From: Phycomyces blakesleeanus NRRL 1555(-)
Lineage: Eukaryota > Mucoromycota > Mucoromycetes > Mucorales > Phycomycetaceae
NCBI RefSeq assembly: GCF_001638985.1
Contig: NW_017265146.1
Location: forward strand, 372,001-436,000
Direction of reading: 5' to 3'
DNA length: 64,000 nucleotides
Of the stretch, positions 46,382 through 56,246 are shown one piece after another (the first letter of the stretch is position 1; each line of letters begins with the position of its first letter). The notes beneath the pieces were generated by a model. It saw only the letters and a list, made by a program, of their open reading frames with translations, was not told the DNA's origin and did not search any database. The position numbers and the translations under genes are program-made.

Positions 46382-46594
46382 ATGCTTTTCCAAAAGACCA
46401 TCCTTGCCTCCCTCTTCGCCGTCTTGGCCTTTGCCTCTGCCACCTCTGCCACTCCTTTTGGTCTCTCCAAGCGTGACTGTAACTACGCTTGCCCCGACAG
46501 CTCTTGCAATGATAGATGCCAAGCTTCTGCTGGTGGCAAAGCCGTTGCTCCCATTTGCCAGGATGGTGCCTGCTATTGTGGTTTCAGCCCTTAA
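46382..46594 (+). CDS. Secreted cysteine-rich defensin-like peptide, array copy 6
   Basis: 70 aa; signal peptide same as copies 2 and 5, SKR processing site, then the most changed mature region among copies 2-6: DCNYAC, PDSSCNDRC, ASAGGK. All seven cysteines and the QDGACYCGFSP end are kept. The leader is CT-rich (CATCTTCTTCTTCTC). Substitutions cluster in the mature peptide between cysteines while the signal peptide is unchanged. Confidence 0.87.
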   Translation: MLFQKTILASLFAVLAFASATSATPFGLSKRDCNYACPDSSCNDRCQASAGGKAVAPICQDGACYCGFSP

Positions 46595-46602
46595 GAGCAC
46601 TT

Positions 46603-46677
46603 GTAAGTATATACTCTTTGCGTTTATTTCATTTCAATGTACATCTAATTAATTATATCTTACGTGTTTAACTTTAG
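46603..46677 (+). other. 3'-UTR intron of copy 6
   Basis: CTT|GTAAGTAT to TTTAACTTTAG, 75 bp, beginning 8 nt after the stop codon. Confidence 0.6.
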
Positions 46678-48374
46678 ATATCATGCCGGTTTATTTTATC
46701 TATTCTCTATTGCTTTTTTGGTTCGAGGGGTATTCATACGAGAACCAGACTTATTGAATAAAGCACAAAATAAATATTTCTTGTTTTCTATTTTCTTTTC
46801 AATTGTATTTACATTTATATATACGTTTTACATGTGTGTATACCCAAGACAACATTAGACGTCTAATTAAGAGCTGGGAGCTTTGTAGAGCCTATATTAT
46901 TACAGTTTATTATAATGAGACTGTGATAGCATAAATATCATAGTATATTACGTGTAAGTAGTTCGTTTTAATCAATTAAATAGTGTTATATAACTATTTA
47001 AATATAGCCAAGTATAATGGAGGGTAAATTTATAAAAGTCTGGTAGTCGATTAAGAATTCAAAATTGAATGAGTTTGACTAACTAATGTAGCTACTTGGA
47101 AGTTTATTCACGTCTTTTTCTTTCCTTTTTAACTTTGGCTACCTTTATCGAGCCGCAACTCATATATAAAATGTTTTATAGAGGTTTTGATACTCTGAAT
47201 TATATATTCCCAATCTAGAGCTATATTAATCGGGGCAGAACCATTTTGATAATACCAAGTATAAAGCTACTGTTATAGTATAATTATAAAATTGGGCTGG
47301 CTTCGATGATCCGTTCAGTATCTGTCTTGACTTTCTATTTTATAAAAAAAACACTCGTTCTGCTTAAAGCGTTCAACAACACTGGCCTTTCTTTATATGT
47401 ATGTCATAAGTATGCAGAGGGCCACAGTTTTGATCTGAAAAGTAATTAAAGGGGTAGTCTTATCAAACCCTCCCTTTTTCAGTATCCCGGTACGGACTGA
47501 AAATACCATTTTGTTACACGTATATTTCTGCTCCATGAAGATATAGTTTGTCTATATATATATTTCGATCGGTACTTTGAATAAAGCTGTGGAACAGAAG
47601 ATTTAATTCTTTATATTGAAGATAGTAGCTAACCACACGTAAATAGAATGCATAAGTAAAGGTACTGAGTATTATAAAATACATTTTAACTGCTCTCTCA
47701 AAAGTATATAATTTGAGTAAGTATTAGCTTTAATGGATATGATCGAAAATCGATTGACTATTATAATTATGTATTGACATGATGCTTTGTGGTAATCGGG
47801 TGTATGTAAAGAAAGGGGGGGGGGGGGGGGGGGGGGTGATAAAGTTCTTCTGTTATTTTTCTTTATCTTGACAGGAGTAATAACCAACAGTATGTGAAAG
47901 CAGATCGCCTTATATTAGCCGTATACTTGTCAATAGCGAGCATTTTTTATACTTTACAGATTGTCCTTTTATTTGGATTATCGAATGATACATATCCTTT
48001 ACACATGGATAAGTTCTTATATATATATGTGTGTGTGTTTTACAAGAGAGTCACTAAGGGTCAAATTCTATATATATATTTGAACCTCTATTCTGGCTTC
48101 AGTGTTAATCAGTACTGGCCGATCAATTGGATCTGACTTGCTTCTATATTGTATGGCGTAATATATTAAATGTTACGCAATACATATGATTCCCCCTTGA
48201 CTTTATAATGCAAAATCTCGATCGTCTAAATATATTTGAGGTACCAAAACATTTAGGGGGCGGAGGTGTAAATCACTCACTGTTGAGCTAGTGTCTAATG
48301 ATATAGAACATCTTTTAAGCCTCCTTTAAAATTGATATAGCTAAATATTTGGTGTGTGCTTATATTTAAGTCTC
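46678..48374. other. Spacer after the peptide array
   Basis: AT-rich, no supportable gene; contains a 22-G run (47815-47836) and (TA)n tracts. The frame at 47894-48136 is hydrophobic but has no recognisable domain. Confidence 0.45.
47815..47836 (+). repeat. Poly(G) run of about 22 bases
   Basis: Uninterrupted G run preceded by GTAAAGAAA. It is a G-quadruplex candidate in otherwise AT-rich DNA. Confidence 0.95.
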
Positions 48375-49384
48375 TTATACTCCTTGATCCACAGTGAGCT
48401 TGATCTTTTGACTTTTTTATAGCAAAAGGAAGACCAACCCATATCGGGAACGACAAGTTAACCATACTAAGATTTTATAGATTCTTCAAAATAATGTCGC
48501 GCCCGAGTTCTTGTCAGTAAATCAGGATGACAATTACACAGAGCTCTCTTTTAAGAACGATGACCAAAGTGATTCCCTTTTACTCAAAAAAGAATTAGAA
48601 AACACATAGCTTAACAAAATTAGAATAGAAACCGAAACAGACATTTATAATGGCTGGGTAGGTTTAGAAAAGATATAAAAGAGGACATTATTTCATTCAA
48701 TAGAGGAGGTGTTATCTAGTGGAAAATTGAATATTTTATCCATTTATAATTTAAACGGCTATTTAATTTCCAATAATTGTTATACGTTTTTCTCGGTTGA
48801 CGCGATTTAGTGGAAAATGTATGTGGAAAATTACGAATTTCATAATTTTCCACTAACATTTTCCATAAAATATTTCCTCAAAATCAAGCTTATTCTCTCA
48901 CTCTCAAATTAAGGTATAGGGTAGCCAGGAGTGTCTATTGTATATGTAATTAATTTATTCGATCTTTAAAGGTCGAATTTATTTAAAAAAAAAGATTGAA
49001 ATTTATGAGGATTTAGTTTTCTTATATTTGACACAGTATGATGTTCTCATCAATTGATAAGTTTCCACAACTGCTTCCGGAGTGCTTTGTTTTTTACTGG
49101 GTTTGTCTAATCTTTATTTTTTAGAAGTCACACTTTTTCCATTAGATAACACCTCCTCTAATAAAAGTTATCTATCTTTCTATCCTCTTTTTATTCTTTT
49201 ATCTTCGTTTACGATTCCCAGTGGGTTTGACCAATTTTGGCTGTGTTATAGCATTGGAAGAACAATCCAGATTGAAAACGACAAGTGAATTGGAAGATAG
49301 CCTGTCGTTCCCGATCTGGGTTGGTCTTCCTTTTACTATAACAAAGTCAAAAGGTCAAACCCACTGGGGATCAAGGAGTATACA
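48375..49384. mobile_element. Foldback element with three related arms
   Basis: About 80 bp at 48375-48460 (ATACTCCTTGATCC ... GGGAACGACAAG) is inverted at 49303-49384, giving long terminal inverted repeats of a roughly 1-kb unit. A third, direct-orientation copy at 49213-49290 lies 12 bp from the right arm and makes a tight hairpin. A second nested pair is AGAGGAGGTGTTATCTAGTGG (48702-48722) against 49139-49160. The inner stretch about 48805-48870 has its own palindromes (TTAGTGGAAAAT ... ATTTTCCACTAA). No transposase frame. Confidence 0.7.
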
Positions 49385-49471
49385 TAAAATCAAAGAGAGG
49401 ATAAAAGATACTTTTTATTGATAGGAATTGAATTGTCTTTAATAGTTTTCTAAACTAATACAGCGCATTAT

Positions 49472-49622
49472 CCGCAGTAAACTATTATACTCTATTTAAT
49501 TACAAGAGAAGTCCTTTTACTGCGGTTGATGCTCAGAAGATGTTACTGTGGTTAATATTTACAAGACATTACTGCGGTTCGTTATCTATGAGGTATCTTT
49601 GACACACAGAACTGCTGCGGTC
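49472..49622. repeat. Interspersed TTACTGCGG motifs
   Basis: TTACTGCGGTT or a close variant occurs at about 49518, 49543, 49569 and 49611, and in inverted form at 49472 (CCGCAGTAA). Spacing is 25-45 bp. It lies just beyond the tRNA 3' end. Confidence 0.5.
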
Positions 49623-49713
49623 AATTATCCCGATTTCTCGGATTCATCAAAATAATGTCCGACAAAGAATTTTGATTGGCTGACAAGAATTCAAGAACAG
49701 TAAAAAGCAAAAC

Positions 49714-49795
49714 TGAAGACTGCGAGATTCGAACTCGCGCCACTTTCGTGAATACGACCTGAACGTATCGCCTTAGACCACTCGGCCAAATCTCC
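49714..49795 (-). tRNA. tRNA-Leu (anticodon CAG)
   Basis: A complete cloverleaf can be drawn: 7-bp acceptor stem (GGAGATT with AGTCTTC, two wobble pairs), D arm GCC...GGC, anticodon stem ATACG/CGTAT with loop TTCAGGT (anticodon CAG), class II variable arm CAC-GAAA-GTG, T arm GCGAG-TTCGAAT-CTCGC and discriminator A. The A and B boxes are normal and a T5 run (Pol III terminator) lies about 8 nt downstream. No intron. Confidence 0.95.
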
Positions 49796-50164
49796 ATATA
49801 CATTCGTTGACAAACAAAATAAAAAAAAGGACAATAAAATGTCCTGTCGTCTAGTCTAATAATATTATTGAAAATATAATTCCAGTAACTTCTTTTTAAT
49901 AAAAGTGTTCTTCAGTATCCTCAGTATATTTTCTAAAAAAAATTAGTATCAGTTTAATGAAAAAAAATAAAAAATATCAGCCATTATTATGATATTAATA
50001 AAAAAATTACAATAATAAATAGCTAATAGAGAATCTGTTATCGTGAAAAATTAGTAGTTTTCTAGTTTTTTAATCCATTTCATCACCAAATTTTTATTAA
50101 GAATTAAGCTTGTTTCTTTACCTTCAAACATAAATATAATATAGTCAAGAGTTGTCTCTATATA
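49796..50164. other. AT-rich spacer
   Basis: Only A/T tracts between the tRNA and the palindromic repeat; nothing recognisable. Confidence 0.5.
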
Positions 50165-50233
50165 TCTACTATAATATTTTAGATACAAACAATAGAAAAT
50201 AATAAATTTGATAATAGAGACATATAGAAATAC

Positions 50234-50862
50234 TGTTGTGAATGAGTATTGATTACTGCTGAATCTGAGAGTAAGACTGAAGGATAAAATAATATTCTCA
50301 GCTATTCCAGTCAAATGGATCTGTCTTTATAATATTCTCTAATACACAGATCATCATACACATAATTGATTATTTATTATTATCACCATGACATAGAATA
50401 TACAAATACATACTCATTATATATATGACATCATCATATTTCATCTATATATTTCTTTTATTATATAAATACTTAATTGAGAGACTACAACTACAACTAT
50501 TTAATATTATGAAACATCACCCAAGTATCTAGGTCAGAATACTAAAATATTACTAATAGTATAAATGCTCTTCTTTACCAAAACTCTTGGACTGATCTGA
50601 CTGGAGAAGTATCATATCAATTGGTCTTTCCAAATCTTTCCAGAAGAACAATACTTCTGGAAGATGACTTATCATGATAAAGATTACTTAAGCACACACT
50701 GAATTACAAATTAGAAAAACATATAAATATCAGTAGATAGTTTTGTATAGAGAAACAATTGAATTTTATTATTCTTGACTTTCTTTGAAATAAACAACCT
50801 ACACAAGTTCTCATGAATTCTTTTGTCTATATTATATTTTACTTTATTTTCTCCCCACAACA
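50234..50862 (+). mobile_element. Solo LTR, family A, copy 1
   Basis: 629 bp beginning TGTTGTGAATGAG and ending CTCCCCACAACA (TG...CA with 7-bp end inversion). Flanks AATAC and AGTAC are a 5-bp target duplication with one mutation. The inverted arm at about 53590-53600 has the unoccupied site ATAAATACTTTGAG. No internal retrotransposon domain follows. Confidence 0.82.
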
Positions 50863-51106
50863 AGTACTTTGAGACCATATATAAGTTATCCTTTATCTAT
50901 AAATAAAAAGTGTTCCTTTTTATAAAAAAATATAATCTGCTCTTATCATTATATCTTAGTTTCTTAAGACTTTCTTTCTTTACTATATTTGGTTATTAGA
51001 ATATATTTATTACTTAACTAGTATAAGTATTACAATTATGACATCAAATCATAAATCATACTCCTTTAGCTCTTAGCTATTCTTTTCTCTTTTACACTAG
51101 AGCTTT

Positions 51107-51497
51107 TGTTGTATCCAACATAATTGTAGATTCAAATAGAGCACATAGATAATAAGACAAAAACATATTGAATAAGTGACCAGTATCAATTATATATTAT
51201 TTCTCACACTATCATTAAATAAAGAATATACCAATAACAAGGTCACACATCTTAGTCAATATCACTAATCACTCAAACAAGAGCGTGGGTAATAACTTAA
51301 CAATATATTATCTATGATATAAGAAAACAGACATCACATGATATACTTATATCATTATCCTAAATATACATGCAATGTCTATATAAACTCACATAGCAAA
51401 TAGCAATAGAAGATCATCTCTTTTTTCATCAATAAACAAAGTCTCACCATACTTCTTGTCTGCACTTTGTTTTTCTTTCTTTTCTAAAAATATAACA
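51107..51497 (+). mobile_element. Solo LTR, family B
   Basis: 391 bp beginning TGTTGTATCC and ending AAAAATATAACA, flanked by perfect 5-bp duplications GCTTT. Contains a TATA motif (CTATATAAAC, about 51378). The other palindrome arm has a single AGAGCTTTAGGACTTCC, the empty site. Confidence 0.85.
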
Positions 51498-51640
51498 GCT
51501 TTAGGACTTCCTACTAAGTTAGCTTCATATTGCTCTGACACAGTTTACCCAGCAGTAGGATATAATTATCTTAACAATCTTTAAGATATTATCTACAGTA
51601 CTAGCTGTAATAATTATTGGTGCGATTACTTAATCATCTA

Positions 51641-52271
51641 TGTTGTGAATGAGTATTGATTACTGCTGAATCTGAGAGTAAGACTGAAGGATAAAATAAT
51701 ATCCTCAGCTATTTCAGTCAAACGGATCTCCCTTTATGATATTATCTAATACACAAATCATCATACACATAATTGATTATTTATTATTATCACCATGACA
51801 TAGAATATACAAATACATACACATTATATATATGGCATCATTATATTTCATCTACATATTTCTTTTATTATACAAATACTTAATTGAGAGACTACAACTA
51901 CAACTATCTAATATTATGAAACATTACCCGAGTATCTGGGTCAGAATACTAAAATATTACCAATAGCATAAATGCTCTTCTTTACCAAAACTCTTGGACT
52001 GATCTGACTGGAGAAGTATCATATCAATTGGTCTTTCCAGATCTTTCCAGAAGAACAATACTCCTGGAAGATGACTCATCGTGATAAAGATTACTTAAGC
52101 ACACACTGAATTACAAATTAGAAAAACATATAAATATCAGTAGATATTTCCGTGTAGAAAGAAAATCGAATTTTATCATTCTTTACTTTTCTTTTGAAAT
52201 AAACAACCTACACAAGTTCTCACGAATTCTTTCGTCTATATTATATTTTGCTTTATTTTCTCCCCACAACA
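51641..52271 (+). mobile_element. Solo LTR, family A, copy 2
   Basis: 631 bp, about 95 percent identical by eye to copy 1, with perfect 5-bp target duplications ATCTA on both sides. The other arm has the empty site TTAATCATCTATATATATTT. Confidence 0.9.
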
Positions 52272-52369
52272 ATCTATATATATTTTATACTGACAAGCTG
52301 ATAGCTACTATGCTATCTCAATATGAATGTGTTTTTATATGGGATAAATTCAACATCCGAGTGTCTGGA

Positions 52370-52562
52370 TCACCACAGAAGATAATGATAAAGAAACAGA
52401 CATTATATGATATCATCATATTATCACCAAGCTAAATACAATGTCTATATAAATGCACAATACAAATAGCAATAGAACATCATATTCTTTCTGATTCTTT
52501 TACTTCTTCTAATAAAATAAAGTCTTGCTGTACTCTCATCTGCACTTGTTTTATTTTATATA
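52370..52562 (+). mobile_element. Truncated family-B LTR in the palindrome spacer
   Basis: About 52395-52555 matches the 3' two-thirds of the family-B LTR, including CAATGTCTATATAAA and CTGCACTT. The 5' part is missing. Confidence 0.6.
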
Positions 52563-53118
52563 TGTTGTGAGAAGAAATAAAACAAAATAAAAATAGGGAC
52601 AAAATGGCTTGTGAGAACTTGTGTAGGTTGTTTATTTCAAAGAAAGTCAAGAATGATAAAATTCAATTGTTTCTCTACACAAAACTATCTACTGATATTT
52701 ATATGTTTTTCTAATTTGTAATTCAGTGTGTGCTTAAGTAATCTTTATCATGATAAGTCATCTTCCAGAAGTATTGTTCTTCTGGAAAGATCTGGAAAGA
52801 CCAATTGATATGATACTTCTCCAGTCAGATCAGTCCGAGAGTTTTGGTAAAGAAGAGCATTTATACTATTAGTAATATTTTAGTATTCTGACCCAGATAC
52901 TTGGGTGATGTTTCATAATATTAAATAGTTGTAGTTGTAGTCTCTCAATTAAGTATTTATATAATAAAAGAAATATATAGATGAAATATGATGATGCCAT
53001 ATATATAATGAGTATGTATTTGTATATTCTATGTCATGGTGATAATAATAAATAATCAATTATGTGTATGATGATCTGTGTATTAGAGAATATCATAAAG
53101 ACAGATCTGTTTGACTGG
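52563..53118 (-). mobile_element. Truncated family-A LTR, inverted copy 3
   Basis: The reverse complement matches family A from about its base 85 to its end, with TGTTGTG (here the element's CACAACA end) at 52563. The first 85 bp are missing and the last 50 bp are diverged. Confidence 0.8.
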
Positions 53119-53129
53119 TGTGGTGATCC

Positions 53130-53655
53130 AGACACTCGGATGTTGGGTTTATCACATACAAAAACATATTCATATTGGGATAGCTTAGTAGCTATCATCT
53201 TGTCAGCATATAAAATATATATAGATGATTAAGTGATCGCACCAATAATTATTACAGCTAGTACTGTAGATAATATCTTATAGATTGTTAAGATAATTAT
53301 ATCCTACTGCCAGGTAAACTGTGTCAGATAGATACGGAGCTAATTTAGTAGGAAGTCCTAAAGCTCTAGTATAAAAGAGAAAAGAATAGCTAAGAGCTAA
53401 GGAAGTACAATTTATGACTTGATGTCATAATTGTAACACCGACACTAGTTAAGCAGTAAATACTCTAATAACCAAATATAGTAAAGGAAGAAAGCCTTAA
53501 GAAACTAAGACGTAATGACAAGAGCAGATTGTGTTTTCTTATAAAAAGGGACACTTTTTATTTATGAATAAAGACAACTTATATACAGTCTCAAAGTATT
53601 TATATACGTCTCTATTATCAAATATTTTATTTTTCTATTGTTTCGTACCTGAAAT
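53130..53655 (-). repeat. Right arm of the palindrome, with three empty LTR sites
   Basis: Reverse complement of the left arm, without the three LTR insertions. Each pre-insertion target appears once and intact. Confidence 0.82.
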
Positions 53656-53860
53656 ACCACATAACCAAATATAGTAAAGAAAGAAAGCCTTAAGAAACTA
53701 AGACATAATGACAAGAGCAGATTGTGTTTTCTTATAAAAAGGGACACTTTTTATTTATAGATAAATGACAGCTTATATACGATCTCAAAGTATTTCTATA
53801 CGTCTCTATTATCAAATTTATTATTTTCTATTGTTTTGTACCTGAAATACTATATATTAT
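53656..53860 (-). repeat. Tandem second copy of the distal 200 bp of the right arm
   Basis: AACCAAATATAGTAAAG..., CTTATAAAAAGGGACAC and CAAAGTATTT-TATACGTCTC recur about 187 bp after their first occurrence at 53475-53640, with few changes. Confidence 0.8.
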
Positions 53861-54305
53861 ACATAATTGCAGTTAGTGAAATATTATACTTTCATTTCTT
53901 TTCTTCTTCTGACAGCAGTATATTTATAGAAATTAGAGAAACATTATAAAGACAATCAAAGAAATATCAAAGTATTTAAAATATCTGTCATATGACTAAT
54001 ATAAGATTGTCTTGATATATATATTGCAGTAGACAAGCGATACTGTTGTATTTGAAGTTGCTGTAAGTAGCTGATAGAAGAATTTCTCTCTCTCTTGGTA
54101 ACACTATTTTTCATATAATAAAGCACGAATTTCAATACAAATTCAATCCAATTTAATACAAGTAAATATATTTTATGTAAAAGTAAGATTAATCCTGTGT
54201 TAATATCATTTGCACACGTAAGCAAATATTTATTTACGTATGCACAAAAGAAAGAAGTAGCTTGTAGTTGATAAATAACGTAAAATAAAAAGATAGTGTA
54301 AATGA
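53861..54305. other. Spacer downstream of the F-box gene
   Basis: AT-rich; the minus-strand frame at 53956-54225 has low complexity and no recognisable domain. Confidence 0.45.
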
Positions 54306-56246
54306 TTATATCAACGCATTGTATTCCTCATCCCAATTATAATCAATGGCGCCTAATTCAAAAGGAAATGAATAATGAATAACAGATCCAAGCTTCAATG
54401 TAACATATCCACGGTAAAGGTCTATCTTCCATCTTTCTCTCAAGTCATTGATATTTTCTGAATTCCCAAATCCGCGATTTACAGGTATCTTCCTTAGAGA
54501 AAAGTTTTCAAAGTATTGTAGAGCTGTTTCAATCTCCATTTGTTCAAGCTGCCACGTGAAATCTCCCATTACACCGTTCCAATTACTTAGATACGATGAA
54601 TAAAACCAAATAGCATCAGATTCAACCTTCGAATGACTTTTTGAAGTAAACGGATTATTGTAGCGAGGGTAAAGAGCGATTTTTTTGTACCACGGTAGTG
54701 ACTTTAGAACTGGGGTAGTTTTTGTATTTTCTCTGCGGTTTGGATATGTACTACTTGCATTTAGGTGTATAAAGTTAATGCTGTTCTCTACACTCTCGAC
54801 AGCGTCTGATACATTGTATCGAACGTTTGAGTGAACAAACGCTTTAAGGTGTGTGTGTGACATATCGATATAAAGATTTCCTGTCTTTGGAGAAACGGGT
54901 CCAGTTATATGTACAAAACTCATGCTCATGTAGTTAATATTTTTGCAGCGTCCGGAGATATAACAGAGAATATTATAGTAAAAATGCGAGTTTTTGATTC
55001 CTAGAATACGGAGTCCGTGCGGTTTTACGATTTCTGCTAAACTTTCGTCAGTGGTAAGTTGATACGAATCGATAAGTAGTCTCTTCAATCCACTATAGCA
55101 ATCCAAAACAGTATCAAGAGGTATTATTGTGTGCCTTGTGCGAAGAGTTAAAGACACCAGATGTGGATATGAATCTAATACTGCTAAAACATCCCAATAT
55201 TTAGAGTGTAGTCCGTAAACATTGACTATAAGCGACTCAAGGAGTTTTCCGTACGAATTTATGCATTGCTTTATAATATTCTCTGCAAAAGGCGGATCGT
55301 TTGTGCCCACTTCAGTGACATTAAGCTCTATATGCTTTAATGGTATGCCAAGAGAAAACACGCGGGTCCAATATGCGAGATAAAAGATTGAGCCGTTTGA
55401 AATGCTTATATCAAGGCTTGTCAGTTGCTTAAATAGATCCTGCGATGTTGAAATAGCTGGCAAATGTACGGGGCTCATACGAAACTGACGGGTTGGGCCA
55501 CTAGAATTTGTTTTTATAGTGCGTAAATTTGGATACTTTGTAGCAAAATAATACATCCACCGATATTCCATGGCGCATATTGGGGTTATTAGTGTCTGTA
55601 AGCTTGTGATAGGAGTCAGCTTTGGATTAAAGCCAAGGCTTGCGTCTGCAATATCCTCAAATTCTAGGTCGAGACTAAGATATTTCAGCTTTTGTAAATA
55701 CTTGTGCAGTATTTCAAGACATTCTGGATTAACACTCTTGACATCCCCGGCTTTATTCTGTACAATTTTTAGCCATGTAAGATGAGGGACACAAGCAAGT
55801 ATCTTTTGGAACTCCAGGTCTGCAATAAAAATATCGACGGTATCCAGGTTCAAACTCATCTCTGTTAAAGACCTCCATAAACTCCAATTCGTATATTTTC
55901 CAAAATCTTCTCCAATAAATGCTTCATATTCAAGGACCAGACGACGTATGTTCGGGAAGCATTTTTGCAAAGCATAGAGCTGAATATCCGTTGCATCAAC
56001 ACAGACTTGTAGCTCTAGTATGTGAACATGGTGACCGTTTGTAATATATACTTTGTTTTTGGGGTTTGATAAATCGCAAATGGTTGCCAGCTTTCTCTGA
56101 CTAGATATCTTTATTTCCTTCCAAATGAATTCTGTAAATTGTGGTAGCCATTGCTTGCAGACTAATGCACATTGAATTTTATCTTTGAGATCAAGGAATC
56201 CTGCAATGACTTCAAATATCTCGAATGGGATTGTGAATTGAGACAT
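54306..56246 (-). CDS. F-box protein with leucine-rich C-terminal region
   Basis: 646-aa intronless frame from ATG 56246. Residues about 4-46 are an F-box (IPFEIFEVIAGFLDLKDKIQ, CALVCKQWLPQFTEFIWKEI). The rest has irregular leucine-rich repeats (RRLVLEYEAF, KYLSLDLEFE, TSLDISISNG, VSLTLRTRHT, KRLLIDSYQL, RILGIKNSHF). F-box proteins bind Skp1 and bring substrates to SCF ubiquitin ligases; the LRR region would choose the substrate, which is unknown. Such F-box/LRR genes are numerous in Mucoromycota. It has a TATATAAA motif about 30 bp upstream of ATG and lies alone beside the LTR nest. It is fully open, so it is probably functional. Confidence 0.88.
   Translation of the reverse strand: MSQFTIPFEIFEVIAGFLDLKDKIQCALVCKQWLPQFTEFIWKEIKISSQRKLATICDLSNPKNKVYITNGHHVHILELQVCVDATDIQLYALQKCFPNIRRLVLEYEAFIGEDFGKYTNWSLWRSLTEMSLNLDTVDIFIADLEFQKILACVPHLTWLKIVQNKAGDVKSVNPECLEILHKYLQKLKYLSLDLEFEDIADASLGFNPKLTPITSLQTLITPICAMEYRWMYYFATKYPNLRTIKTNSSGPTRQFRMSPVHLPAISTSQDLFKQLTSLDISISNGSIFYLAYWTRVFSLGIPLKHIELNVTEVGTNDPPFAENIIKQCINSYGKLLESLIVNVYGLHSKYWDVLAVLDSYPHLVSLTLRTRHTIIPLDTVLDCYSGLKRLLIDSYQLTTDESLAEIVKPHGLRILGIKNSHFYYNILCYISGRCKNINYMSMSFVHITGPVSPKTGNLYIDMSHTHLKAFVHSNVRYNVSDAVESVENSINFIHLNASSTYPNRRENTKTTPVLKSLPWYKKIALYPRYNNPFTSKSHSKVESDAIWFYSSYLSNWNGVMGDFTWQLEQMEIETALQYFENFSLRKIPVNRGFGNSENINDLRERWKIDLYRGYVTLKLGSVIHYSFPFELGAIDYNWDEEYNALI

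Larger units (their letters stand above)
50165..52369 (+). repeat. Left arm of a large imperfect palindrome, interrupted by three LTRs
   Basis: Without the three LTR insertions, the arm is about 560 bp (pieces about 50165-50233, 50863-51106, 51498-51640 and 52272-52369). It matches the reverse complement of 53130-53655 all along. It carries no frame. Its nature is unknown. Confidence 0.8.
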
